From positions 80,917,184 through 80,981,183 of the forward strand of contig OZ020589.1 in assembly GCA_963971535.1 (NCBI GenBank): 64,000 bases of DNA, read 5' to 3'. A program made the translations under genes and the position numbers. Of this stretch, positions 30,641 through 41,387 are shown in pieces (position 1 is the first letter of the stretch; each line of letters starts with the position of its first letter). The stretch is from Notolepis coatsorum (Eukaryota; Chordata; Actinopteri; Aulopiformes; Paralepididae). The notes under the pieces are model-generated. The model ran no database searches, had not been told where the DNA came from, and saw only the letters and a program-made list of their open reading frames with translations.

Positions 30641-31289
30641 CGAGGGGGTACTGTGGTTCTTGCTGCTCTGTACTGATTCTGACCGAAGCCAACCGTAGGC
30701 TGTTGACTTCTCTCGCTAGGAAGTCGGCTAGGTCTAGGAGGGATGGCTCGGGACCGTTAGGATCACGGTGGTCTCTTTGCCGCCTGAAGCGCTCTTGTCG
30801 GGCGGGCGGAAGCTTCTCTAAAATCCTCTCGACATTAGAGTCTGCGTACAGTTCGTGCATACCCTTTTCTCTTTGCGCCCCCAGCATCCCTACCAGGGAT
30901 TGTACCTTGATAGACAGGTCATCTAGTGAGCGATTGTCTGTGGCTGGGGGTAGGCGGTCAATATGCCTTATCTCTTGTATTACGTAATCCCATATGCGTC
31001 CATATCTTTGGTCGAGTGCTGCTAGAGCCGCTGTGTATGGGGTAGTAGAGGTGGCATAGGCCAGCGCTATATTGTGGGCCTCTATTGGCGGGGTAACCTG
31101 GGCGGTAGGGTCGGACATAATTTTACTATCTACTTTTTCCGCGTTTACCGTATGTAGAAGGCTAGGTAGTATATTGGCAACGTAATCCTCTAAGTACTGA
31201 GGTGTCTGCCGTCTACGCTGCGGGCGATCTACTTTAGGAGAACCGTTTTGTGGAGTGTTCATCATAGGCCATGTCAATATTAATACCAC
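30576..31289 (-). pseudogene. BEL-2 gag, internally deleted
   Basis: 237 codons beginning MVLILTWPMMNTPQNGSPK with RRQTPQYLEDY, the same motif as the short BEL-1 leader frame. It then jumps at about residue 90 (QVTPPIEAHNIALAYA) into the DUF1759-like part (RYGRIWDYVIQEIRH). The coiled-coil region and gag start present in BEL-1 are missing. A second deletion before the zinc knuckles shifts the frame, so the protein ends DGVPVLRERTLVVTM in the wrong frame. Confidence 0.85.
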
Positions 31290-31314
31290 TATATTAATAT
31301 TACACTAGTTACCC

Positions 31315-31331
31315 TCCGGCTCGAAGGACCA
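31315..31331 (-). other. BEL-2 primer-binding site, tRNA-Tyr
   Basis: Two bases after the 5' LTR the sense strand reads TGGTCCTTCGAGCCGGA. This is complementary to the last 17 nt of vertebrate tRNA-Tyr including CCA (tRNA sequence recalled from general knowledge). Confidence 0.8.
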
Positions 31332-31333
31332 AT

Positions 31334-32697
31334 TGTAACTGAGGGGTACAATTCCCTGACTGTATTGATAAGTATGGTATCATTAAACCACTACCGCTTT
31401 ATGTACTTTAATTACTGGCCATACAGTACACGATATATGAATATGATGAACACTTCCCACAATGAAATCGGTTCCAGTCAAAGGTATTAATCAAGTATTT
31501 AATGGAGCAAAAGGTACATAGGATACTTTACATTATTCTTTGAATGCACTTGTAAGGCAAAGGAGTATGCGTAGGCAAATCAATAACGAATGTCCATTCT
31601 CTGGTTACGCAGGAGGTAATTATACAACCTGAATCTTAGGGGATTATATCTATGGTGCACTAGTAATATAGCGGAAGATACTGGAAGGGGTTCCCACTGG
31701 TTGTAAGCCAGCAGGGGGGGTAGAAGATCTGTCGGTAGTAGGACGTCTGGTCAACGATGACTAGGGAGACTTCAGGTACAGAAGCCGGTGCAGTAGCCTC
31801 TTGATCCACAGACGAATACAGCTTGGTTCTCTTGTAGACTGTAGCTCCACAGGGAAGAAAGCTAGGCGGCCTCAGGCTCTCTGAGCGCCGACTCGACTTG
31901 ACTCCTCTCGGGGTAAATCCAACACGTGCAGGCGTCTGCGATTATCCGCTCCATAAATCACAGGACCAAAGCAAATATATTCCAGCCGCAAAGGGCTATG
32001 TAGTCGTCGGGTAGATTAATCCAGTGTACATGTCCATACGGCTCTCGCCTAGGTCTCCTCGGGTGAAAGCGCCATGCGGTCGGCCCAGCCTGGATAAGAA
32101 CTCTAGCTAATACGAGAAAGCGTTGGAGATGCTGGTCACTGTAGGATTCTAACCGCACGATACACTATACACAAATAGACTATTAAAGACTTAATAGGAA
32201 TATGTCGCACTCGACGGTATAGCGCCAAACTCTGACAATTCAGTTATTAATTCGCACGCGGTCTCGATGCTCTATTCTGAGGCCAAACAGGCCATACTTC
32301 ACCGCACGTTGTATCGTGGGTGAGGCTTCAATTTATCGGTAACATACTAAGGACGAAGGGTACGGAGGTAAGGGGCTTCTACATTCACCTGCGCCGTATT
32401 TATACGCACGGTGAACAAAACTAGTTCCACTCTCATTTCTGTCGCGTATCCCTGGGCAAGGGCGGGCATGTCCAGACACATCTTGACGGTGACTTTGAAC
32501 CTGGCTCCGGAGGCCGGTCCCTGGCGCCGGTGGACCGCTGTCCAATAGGAGAATGAACTATTATGGTCTGGGCTAAAGGGATATTCCGTGTATATGTACA
32601 AGGAATATACAGGGGATATCAAACGATATACAAATACTATGCAATATATATCAATAAATAAATATATATATTCGGTTTAATCTGATCCTTTGTAACA
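31334..32697 (-). repeat. BEL-2 5' LTR
   Basis: Direct copy of 24961-26324, same length, four visible substitutions. Confidence 0.93.
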
Positions 32698-33480
32698 GGT
32701 GGAGTACTTGGGCTTTTTCTAAGCTCAAGGTCTATATGGGCATCCCTCTCTGAGCGGCAGCGAGTGGTTGGGTTCTCTGCGCGCTCGGGAGGTTCCGTCC
32801 TAGGGCGGTTACGGCGCTGTCCGTGATGCGCCTGCTGCTGGAGTCCATCGTGGCCTCCTCTAAATGGGGAGGATGCAGAGGTGGTTTTTTCCAGTATGGA
32901 AATGGACCCGGTGTGAGACATATGGAATCGGCTGAAGGTTCCCATGTCAGTATTGGGGGACCTCGTCTTCTGGGGAGGGTCTGGTGCCCTCACCTGCGGG
33001 GTCCCCTTGGGCAGCTGGCTGTCACACATCATGGTCTTCACCGACACCTCCCTCATGGGATGGGGGGGGACGTGTCGGACCAACGCAGTAGCGGGCAACT
33101 GCCATGCTGCCCGGTCTGCGCTACATTCAATGTGTTGGGATTGAAGGCAGTCCTTCTGGTCCTCAAACGGCTCGACCACCTTGTGGTGGGCAAGCGTTTT
33201 TTTGGTCAGGATGGACAACACAATGTCAGCGTTGTATATTGTCGGACAGGGAGGAGTGCGCTCCCCCCGTCTGCACCGGGCGGCGGTCGGGCTCTGGCTA
33301 TGGGCGTTCTCCATCTGCTCTGCCTGAGGGCTCTCCACATCCCCGGCAGGGTGAATGTGGGTGCAGGTGTGATATCGCGGGGCGGTCCTCACCCTGACGA
33401 GTGGGGATTACGTCCAGACATAGTCGGGCAGGTCTGGGACCGATTCCGTGGCCGTCCGGGATTCTGTATGCTTCCCCCGC
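32698..33480 (+). pseudogene. DIRS RT end and RNase H
   Basis: Resumes the DIRS frame after BEL-2 with VLGLFLSSRS and SLSERQRVVGF. In shifting frames it then gives RNase H: PLGSWLSHIMVFTDTSLMGW (first catalytic Asp in FTD), an RQGGVRSPRLHRA-like segment, and ALHIPGRVNVGA followed by SRGG with a PDEWGL motif typical of DIRS RNase H. At least three frame changes are needed. Confidence 0.8.
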
Positions 33481-33714
33481 TTACACCTGATAGCTCAGCT
33501 GTTGGGGCGGGTACGTCGGGTGCGCAGTACTTGGTCCTGGTCGTGCCGGGCCGGGGCTCAGCTGTGTGGTCCCCGGCCCTGATTCAGCTCTGTGTGGCCC
33601 CCGCCGTGGCATGTTCCGTGGTCACCGCGGGCCCTCTCTCAGGCACGCGGAACTCTGTTCTGCCTTCCTGTTCTGGGGCAGCCTCTAGGCTTGGCTGCTG
33701 ACAGTGTGAATCTG

Positions 33715-34612
33715 GTGGGGATGCGTCTTGACTATTCTGTGGTTAATGCTATCCGGTACGGGCGCGCTCCATCCTCTACCACGGCTTACGCTGGGGAGTG
33801 GCGTATGGTCGAGTGTGGGGGCGGAACGTTGTTCAGCCACCCTCTTGTGGGACGTTCCTGCTTGGCGCTCTGCGTCTCAAGCCTGTGGAATGTTCTCTGT
33901 CTCCGAGTGGGACCTCCAACTGGTCCTGGGTCGGTTGTCGGAGGCCCCGTTTGAGCCTCTTGAGCAGGCGCCATTGGATCTGCTGTCTTAAAGACGCATT
34001 CTTTTTGGCCATCACCTCCGCTAAACGCGTGGGTGAGCTGTGTGCTTTCTCTGTGCGGCCTGAGTGCCTGTCTATTCAGGCCAATAGCTGTGCGACTCTG
34101 AGGCCTAATCCAGTCTTCGTGCCAAAGAATATCCAGAGCTCTTTTCGCTCCAGGGATATTGTGATTCAGGCGTTTCATCCGCTTCCTCGCGCTAGTGGGT
34201 TAGAGGCGAGCCTTCATCTGTCATGTCCTGTCCGTGCTTTGGGGGTTACCTCAGTCGGACTCGGGATCTCAGGGCTGCTGATCAACTTTTTGTTTGTTAC
34301 GGTGGCCCTTGCGCTGGTAAGGCACTGTCTAAGCACCGCCTGTCACATTGGTTGTGCGAGGGCATTGCCCTTTGCTACACGTTGGCTGGACAGGTCCCCC
34401 CTGGAGGTGTCAGGGTGCACTCCACTCGTGGAGTGGCGGCCTCTGCCCCCTTGTTAGGGGGGGCCTCGGTGGAGGACATCTGTGCTGCGGCCTCCTGGTC
34501 CTCCCCGGGTCCCTTCGTTAAGTTTTACATCATGGACATGACTGGCGGTTCTGTCTCCCAGGCGGTTCTGAGGTCTGGGACCTCCCCTGCATCCCGCCTG
34601 TCGGTGGGTTAG
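33715..34612 (+). pseudogene. DIRS tyrosine recombinase (YR)
   Basis: Tyrosine recombinases of DIRS elements integrate the circular DNA copy. Frame 33798-34457 holds AITSAKRVGELCAFSV with the first catalytic Arg (~34030). Frame 34223-34612 holds QLFVCYGGPCAGKALSKHRL, then VRVHSTRGVAASAPLLGGAS with the HxxR box (~34420-34440), and SPGPFVKFYIMDM with the presumed nucleophile Tyr (~34527). A frameshift around 34250-34275 separates the two halves. R, HxxR and Y are all present, but the gene is broken. Confidence 0.85.
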
Positions 34613-34828
34613 CAGGGGTGTGTGGGTGTGTGCCAGGAGGTGATGTGTCACACGTGGTCCCGCCTGTACTGTGTGCTTTTAGGGGTTTCTGGTTGCCTTT
34701 TTTTTGCACTTTGGTGGAGTTGACTGCCTCACCCCCTTCGCTAGGACGGGCGGGTGGACCCCCCTGGTAGTAGGGCTTGCGGGCCCTCAGGGGGTACACT
34801 TGTCGGGCCACGCGTCTGCTCTGCCCCA

Positions 34829-34880
34829 TATCTCATTATGGCGAAGAGCGAGACGCAATTGGCCAGTATGATAATATAAC
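34829..34880 (-). repeat. DIRS right terminal inverted repeat
   Basis: Reverse complement of 21755-21806. 34613-34828 before it is the element's GC-rich 3' non-coding part, where an internal complementary region would be expected; I could not identify one by eye. Confidence 0.85.
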
Positions 34881-34984
34881 GGTATGTAATAATGAAATAT
34901 TTACTCATGAATGTAATAACATTTTCTGAAAATATGCATGTCTACCCATGAATGTAATAACCTTTTATAAAGATGTCTACAATG

Positions 34985-35148
34985 TTTTACTGTTTTTAGA
35001 TTATCATTCTTAATTAAGTGAATTGTGATTGTCATATGTATCTCATGTATTGTTTATTGTTATGTTTTGTGTTGTCTTTCTGTGTGGACCCCACTTAGGT
35101 GGCAGCTAATGGGGATCCTTTTAAACAATAAACAATAATGATATCTGC
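34985..35148 (+). mobile_element. LINE/SINE 3' end fragment
   Basis: GTGTGGACCCCACTTAGGTG and AGCTAATGGGGATCCTTTTA followed by AAACAATAAACAATAA resembles the common fish non-LTR 3' end with an A-rich repeat tail. 35150-35636 holds CATTGCACTAT-type 3'-UTR-like motifs but no gene. Confidence 0.45.
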
Positions 35149-35904
35149 ATTGCGTGGAAAAAAAACACTCACAAAGGTATGGAACGTACTAAAACGGAAC
35201 ACAGTATTTATTGTTTATTTACAATTATTTCCACAAAAATAAGAGAGAATCGATGAGAAATTATCCAGCCGTGTGCACAGTAAATTTCGCAGAGTAAATT
35301 TTACTCAAACTGAGTATACATTTTACTCAAACTGAGTATGACAATTTAAACAGACAGACACATATATCCCTATTATAGCTTAGAGCTGTAGTACATTGCA
35401 CTGAGCATACCATTGCACTATATTCTGTTTACATAGCCCACTGCACCTCACTGTATATCCTGTGTATATAGCCCATAGCTTGTGTAGATTGTTCTTACCA
35501 TTGCACATTGTTTTCACTTTACAGTACATATTGCTCTATACTGTGTTTCATTGCAACTAATAGTTGATTCTAAGCCTACAGCACATACTACCCCTGAGGC
35601 TACTATCCTTATATGCCTAAATATATAAACGTTATACGTTATGCCAGGGCCGCCTGGGAGAAATGCTAAAAGTTTTTTTTTTTTTTTTTTTTTTTATATA
35701 CAGTCAACATATTCTTAAATAATAGCGCTGCCCGAGGCTAGGCATGATACAGTCAACATATAGCAAGAGAGAGAGCGAGAGAGAGCTCCCGTTCTACAGT
35801 CAATATACAGTGTTATCGCTGCACAGACCCGGCAATGCCCCTGACCCTCCACCAGAGCAAGGCCAGAGAGAGAGAGAGAGAGAGAGACACATTGGAAAGA
35901 AACA

Positions 35905-36216
35905 ACCCAAAACCAGAGCAAATTGAAATGCTATTTGGCCCTAAACAGAGAGTACACAGTGGCAGAATACCTGAGCACTGTGACTGACCCAATACTAAGA
36001 AGATCCTTGACTAGGTACAGACTCAGCGAGCACAGCCTAGCCATCGAGAAAGGCCGCCATAGGCAGACCTGGCTCCCAAGCGAAGACAGACCCACTGCAC
36101 ACAAGATGAGGTGGAAACCGAGCTCCACTTCTTAACAACCTGCCCACTGTACCAAGACATACTTCCCACAAATTGCAAACACCCAAAGAACCTTTGAAAA
36201 CATCGACAATAACTCA
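35905..36216 (+). pseudogene. LINE ORF C-terminal fragment, first part
   Basis: Encodes LNREYTVAEYLSTVTDPIL, LTRYRLSEHSLAIEKGRHRQ and, after a frameshift near 36090, a DEVETELHFLTTCPLY-like zinc-type tail motif found at the C-terminus of many fish LINE proteins. The frame reaches NNSK at 36215 and is completed after the L2 insertion by LPYLLGEIQECEIKPI and stop (38551-38601). Confidence 0.65.
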
Positions 36217-38550
36217 AAAGGAAAGGAAGCGCCAGTGACGTCAGCGAGCTCGCAGACACAGTGGTGAGCTACATAATAACAATAGCTGATGGTATTGTCC
36301 CCAGGAAAACGGTGCGGGTTTTCCCAAACCAGAAACCGTGGGTGGACAGCACTATTAGAGCAGCTCTGAACTCTCGCACCACCGCCTACAACCTGGGTAG
36401 AGAGTCAGGAAACATGGAGGAGTATAAGGCTTCAGTCTATACATTACGCAAGGCTGTTAAACTTGCTAAGAGGACATATGCTGACAAACTGGAGACACAA
36501 ATGGCACAAAACGACACAAGAGGATTATGGCAGGGACTGAAGACAATAACTGACTATAAAGTCAGCGCCCCCTCAATGGGGAGCGACGACGCCTCCCTCG
36601 CGGACAAGCTCAACACCTTCTACGCTCGGTTTGGTGTAGACAGTGGCGCTGCTGGCTCTCCGGCTAGTGACGTCACTGGCGCGCCGGCTGTTGTGGAGGG
36701 GGGGGGGGGGCAACCGCGGGGGGGCGGGGACGCTCTCTCGTTGTCGGAACACAGTGTGAGAAGAGCATTTATGCAGGTGAACACCAGGAAGGCTGCTGGC
36801 CCAGATGGCATAACAGGACGCATACTCAAGTCCTGTGCCAACCAGCTGGCCCCAGTGTTCACCGCCATATTTAATCAATCCCTGGCGGAGTCAGTGGTGC
36901 CTGCCTGCTTCAAGATGTCTACCATCATCCCTGTACCGAACAAACCCTCCCCAACATGTCCAAATGACTACAGACCGGTGGCACTCACCTCTGTGGTCAT
37001 GAAATTTTTCGAGAGGCTGGTCAAGGACCACATTTGTGCCTCCCTCCCCAGTGATATGGATCCTATGCAATTTGCATACAGGACAAACAGGTCCACCGAC
37101 GACGCGGTCTCCCAGGTACTGCACAGCACCCTCTCGCACCTTGACCGTCAGAAGGGGGGCTATGTGAGACTGTTGTTCATTGACTACAGCTCAGCGTTCA
37201 ACACCATAGTCCCCACCAGACTGGTGGACAAGCGGATCGAGCTAGGCCTGAGCTCCGCCCTGAGCGCCTGGGTACTGGACTTTCTGAGCGAAAGACCCCA
37301 GGCGGTCAGGGTGGGGGGTCAGACCTCCAACACCATCACCCTGAGCATCGGGTCCCCCCAGGGCTGTATTCTGAGCCCCCTGCTGTACTCACTCTACACA
37401 CACGATTGTGTGGCCAAGTTCAGCTCCAACTCCATAGTGAAGTTTGCAGACGACACGGTGGTGGTGGGGCTGATCTCGGACAACGACGAGAAGGCCTACC
37501 GGGAGGAGGTTGAGGTACTGGAACGCTGGTGCCAGGACAACAGCCTGCTCCTGAACATTGGTAAAACCAATTAGCTGATCGTGGATTATAGGAGAGGACA
37601 GCAGGAGACGCACACACCACTGATGATTAACGGGGCTACCGTGGACAGGGTGAGCAGCTTTAAGTACCTGGGGGTCCACATCTCAGAGGACCTGACATAG
37701 TCAACACACATAGACACAGTAGTAAAGAAGGCGAAACAGCGCCTCTACCACCTGAGACAGTTAAGGAAGTTCAGAGTATCGGGGAAGATACTCCAGTCCT
37801 TCTACTCAGGAGCTGTAGAGAGCATCCTGACCGGAAACATCACTGCCTGGTATGGAAACAGCACGGCACAGGACAAGAAGGCCCTACAGAGAGTGGTGCG
37901 CTCAGCCGAGCGTACCACGGGTATTGCACTACCCCCCCTGCAGGTTCTATACAACAAGAGGTGCAAATCCAGAGCCTGCAGGATAATGAAAGACCCTCAC
38001 CACCCCAATAACAGCCTGTTCCAGCTGCTGAGGTCAGGCAGACGCCTGCGAACCCCAGCTACTAGGACAGAGCGGCTTAGGCTCAGCTTCTTCCCCCAGG
38101 CCATCAGAGCCCTGAACAATGAACATTGAGTGCTCAGAACATTGAACTATCCACACACAAGCACACATGAACACACACACGACACGCACGCTGTGCACGC
38201 TCACACACGAGCAGCCACTTAACACTTTAACATGAGCGGGCACACACTCATGTCGCACACACGCACACTTATGGCCAAAAGGAAAGGACACTTTAAATTA
38301 GAATAACAGGAACAGTGTATTGCACTACCAAAGCTAACTAGCATGTCCCATATGCTCTGTAAATAACTATGTACAGATACCGAGATGTCACTCCATGTTA
38401 CCTGTTACCTGTTCACTGCACAATGTTTTTTTTTTTTTTATTATTATATGTTGTACCACTGTATTGCACATCGTTGCGGGCGAGACCACCCGCATTTCAT
38501 TGTATACCTGTATGCCGTGACAATTAAAACTCTTGACTTGACTTGACTTG
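36217..38550 (+). pseudogene. L2-type LINE RT, longer copy with two nonsense codons
   Basis: An open frame at 36261-37574 (437 residues) includes the region between endonuclease and RT (FPNQKPWVDSTIRAAL) and RT fingers/palm (KAAGPDGITGRIL, PNDYRPVALTSVVMKFFERL, FIDYSSAFNTIVP, SPQGCILSPLLYSLY, VKFADDTVVVG). It ends at TAG (37572-37574) where the 2795 copy has GAG; a second TAG (TGG to TAG) follows near 37698. The rest is colinear with 2759-3951 and ends in (CTTGA)n at ~38532-38550. The apurinic endonuclease is missing, so it is 5'-truncated. Inserted in the LINE fragment above. Confidence 0.9.
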
Positions 38551-38601
38551 AAAACTCCCATACCTACTGGGAGAAATACAAGAATGTGAAATAAAGCCCA
38601 T
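38551..38601 (+). pseudogene. LINE ORF C-terminal fragment, end after L2 insertion
   Basis: AAAACTCCCATACCTACTGG and GAGAAATACAAGAATGTG encode KLPYLLGEIQECEIKPI then TGA, in frame with 36216 once the L2 is removed. The same piece follows each duplicated L2 end (46155, 51619). Confidence 0.65.
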
Positions 38602-38604
38602 TTG

Positions 38605-38890
38605 AATTGAAGAGAGAGAGAGAGATAGATAGAGCATGTCTGTGTGTGTTAGAAAGAGAGAGAGATAGAGAGAGAGCATGTCTGTTTGTGTGTGTGTGTT
38701 AGAGAGAGAGCATGTATATGTGTGTTAGAAAGAGAGAGAAATATATAGAGAGAGAGCATGTCATTTTGTGTGTTAGAGAGAGATATAGAGCATGTCTGTG
38801 TGTGTTAGAAAGAGAGAGCATGTGTGTTTGTGTGTTATAGAGAGAGAGCATGTCTGTGTGTGTGTTTGTTAGAGAGAGAGCATGTATGAG
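38605..38890. repeat. GA/GT-rich minisatellite (GAGAGAGCATGTCTGTGTGTGTTAGA type)
   Basis: Irregular units of AGAGAGAGCATGT(C/A)TGTGTGTTAGA repeat about nine times. Copies also at 46215-46500 and 51678-51962 in the duplicated units. A pure (GA)n run is at 39255-39307 (and 46846-46898, 52307-52361). Confidence 0.85.
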
Positions 38891-39253
38891 AGAGATAAGC
38901 AAAGATGAGCCCCTAAAGGATATTCAACTTTTAATGGAAGAACAAAACAGAAGGAAAAGATAACTTCACAAAGGCAACATGAATATACATAGATCCAAAA
39001 GGACAAAGATCAACACTTAAATCCAAAGAGAAGAGGGTCTATACCAGAGAAAACAAAGTAGCAAGGAGCCAATGGCCGACATCAGCTAAATAGGCTAACT
39101 GCAAATAGAGTAGCCAGGTACTGACACCAGGCCACACACCGTTAGCTACTACAACAGCTAGCCGGCCCGTTTGGCTCAATATAACGTTAGCTAGCCGGCC
39201 CGCTTTGGCTCAATATAACATTAGCTACAACAGCTAGCCAGCCCGTTTGGCTC

Positions 39254-39310
<57 letters not shown>

Positions 39311-39933
39311 ACGGCGGGAATAGAATAGAGTGCATTAAAAACTCACCAAACGTCCAAGAGGATGGAGACAACCGCGTGGAGTTGACGAAGTTCATCTGCC
39401 GAATGACCGTCCTCTTCATCTTGGCATAACAATGCTGCACGCGCTCTCTCTAGGTTAGCTAACGCTAGTTAGCATTTAACTAAGCTAGCTACTAGCCGAC
39501 ATCATCATGGCTATCCCGACTGAACCACACGTTAGCACTCGATATTATAACGTAGCTAAAGCTAACTAGCTGTCCCTGCCTTTAGCTAAGCCGACATGGC
39601 TAGCCTGACTGAACTGTCTAACATGCAACAACTTTCATCTTCAGTCCATCTGCCGAATGACCGTCCTCTTCCTCTTGGCTGGCATAACTAAGCATAACCT
39701 CCAAAGCTGCACGCGCGAAATAGTCAAACGCAGCTGACGCACGCCGGCGTACACATGATGTAACCCCTCCCTTCGTTGAAACCAATAGTATGTCTGCTGC
39801 AGAGCCCCAGAGCTCCAATAGTGAGTATGTCTGCTGCAGAGCCGCAGAGCCAGTCACACACATTATACAAACGTGTCTAATGTGAAATATATAAGCATAT
39901 AAGCAAAACTAGATTTTAGGTCTGTGATGAAAA

Positions 39934-40074
39934 AGGGCCTCGCGGGAAGGGGGGCCTCGCAAAAAAAAATAATAAAATAAAAAAAAATAATAAAAAAAAT
40001 AATAAATAAAAAATATTTATTTTTTATTTATTTTTATTTATTTTTGTGCGAGGCCCCCCTTCCCGCGAGGCCCT
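39934..40074. repeat. AT-loop palindrome (hairpin) near the hAT right end
   Basis: Arms AGGGCCTCGCGGGAAGGGGG + GCCTCGC (39934-39960) and the exact complement (40048-40074) enclose ~87 bases made only of A-rich then T-rich DNA that pairs with itself, so nearly the whole 141 bp can fold. Repeated with length changes at ~47527-47673 and ~52986-53131. Confidence 0.85.
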
Positions 40075-40486
40075 GTGTGACCGCACTGCTCGCACACCCC
40101 CTGAGGCGGCCCTGCGTTATGCAAAGAGACAATGATAATATGTGGTGTATTGTGTAATAAATAAATTAGTTGACCTCGCATTGTGCCAATATCTCTCAGA
40201 ACTCCTCAACTTTGTTTACCTTACCTGTATATAAATGCCTGTATATAAGTACATTAATATGAAATGGTACAAAACTCTTCCGGAGCGCCCAACACGGAAC
40301 CGTACAATAGCGCGCTGTCTTTTCTTTTCGGCACTATTTTCTAATTTTTTGGCGGAGGGACACCATTTTTTGTGACCATATTAGGAACACCGGCCCCCAC
40401 ACACACAGCAAGTATCACTCCACAGCTCTGAACAGAAGTCTATAAAAACCTCCGTCGACCCAATGTAGTTGATGACGGGGTCCAGT

Positions 40487-40649
40487 AGAAGAAGAAGAAG
40501 AAGAAGAAGAAGAAGAAGAAGAAGAAGAAGAAGAAGAAGAAGAAGAAGAAGAAGAAGAAGAAGAAGAAGAAGAAGAAGAAGAAGAAGAAGAAGAAGAAGA
40601 AGAAGAAGAAGAAGAAGAAGAAGAAGAAGAAGAAGAAGAAGAAGAAGAG
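40487..40649. repeat. (AAG)n microsatellite, unit 1, ~54 repeats
   Basis: Pure GAA/AAG run following GGGGTCCAGTAG. Counterparts at 48080-48257 (~59) and 53541-53736 (~65). Poly-Arg/Lys/Ser/Leu frames across these are artefacts. Confidence 0.97.
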
Positions 40650-40668
40650 CCCATAAAAATAATTGCGG

Positions 40669-40734
40669 AACCAGCGACCATCTCAGATCATGGACCTCTA
40701 ACTCTTCAACTTAACCTCAGTACCAATAAAATCT
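40669..40734 (+). pseudogene. L1-type LINE, endonuclease C-terminal end (unit 1)
   Basis: Encodes EPATISDHGPLTLQL and NLSTNKI; SDHGP is the conserved C-terminal motif of apurinic-type LINE endonucleases. The frame is cut at ~40735 by foreign sequence and resumes at 42887. In units 2 and 3 it continues without a break as IFKYWRLNVSMLSD. Confidence 0.75.
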
Positions 40735-41387
40735 GTGACTCGCCGTGACCAAACCCGATTTGATCCGCAAAGGGGGAGGTGCTCTGAAATGACTTAATGT
40801 CTTGCTGTCCAGAAAATCCCAAAAATCGAAATCTTGATTTTTTTTACATATTTGAATTGTCATTAATCTGTTCCATTATTTGCCCTTAGTTGCAAACTTA
40901 AATACAACTTGTAAATGAGGTAATTATTGCTATAATAGTTCCAAAAAATTTCTTTCAATTGAGGATAAAAAACTACACGAGCGGGCTTGGGCCTGTCCAC
41001 AGGGGCCAAGTACTGTACTTAATAGGTGTTAACACACAGACATCATTATTTAGCTTTCCTTTCTCAGAGAGAGAATAACACACTATTAATACACTATCTT
41101 AATGTTATAAGTTAGAAGCAACGTAACGCAGTGTCTAAAAAAAAGATTAAAAAAAAAAGAGGCCTTGACCCGTTATAAAACGTATGTTTTAACTTAATTA
41201 AAAACCATTAAAACACAGTTAGAATTTTATGAGCGAACGAATTTCGTTAGGGTGCATTTTTTCCAACCTAATGGGTAAATACATCTAAATAACACTGTTG
41301 AAAGCTTGGCTGTGTCGACGTTACAAATGGTACAATCGCGCGGCTTGGTGCTCAGCAGCTGCAGCGCGAGGCTGGACTGCTGGAGAG

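Larger units (their letters stand above)
24961..32697 (-). mobile_element. BEL-2: BEL/Pao LTR retrotransposon inserted in DIRS RT
   Basis: LTRs of 1364 bp (24961-26324, 31334-32697), TSD GGTGG (24956-24960 and 32698-32702). It has the same coding order and the same tRNA-Tyr primer site as BEL-1, but clearly different LTRs, so it belongs to a sister subfamily. I see four LTR-LTR differences (near 25281/31654, 25563/31936, 25958/32331 and 25991/32364), so it is recent. The coding region is disabled by an N-terminal internal deletion, a frameshifting deletion before the zinc knuckles, a nonsense codon in RT and a 2-base deletion in RNase H. Confidence 0.95.
21755..34880 (+). mobile_element. DIRS-type tyrosine-recombinase retrotransposon, decayed, split by BEL-2
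   Basis: Terminal inverted repeats of 52 bp (21755-21806 and 34829-34880) differ at one or two positions and start GTTATATTATC. Inside, in order on the plus strand, are a GC-rich decayed region where gag is expected, RT, RNase H and a tyrosine recombinase. No integrase and no target-site duplication are seen, as expected for DIRS elements. Removing BEL-2 and its duplication leaves ~5.4 kb, close to the usual size. Frameshifts and stops throughout show it is inactive. Confidence 0.85.
35645..40114. mobile_element. hAT-type DNA transposon with nested LINEs
   Basis: Ends CAGGGCCGCCTG (35645) and GAGGCGGCCCTG (to 40114) are inverted copies, flanked by an exact 8-bp duplication CGTTATGC (35637-35644, 40115-40122). 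No transposase frame. The interior has poly-T, GA-rich DNA, a LINE remnant split by an L2, GT/GA minisatellite, GTTAGCTA-rich DNA and an AT-rich hairpin. Its right half is repeated at 45190-47716 and 50654-53170 by the triplication. Confidence 0.8.
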
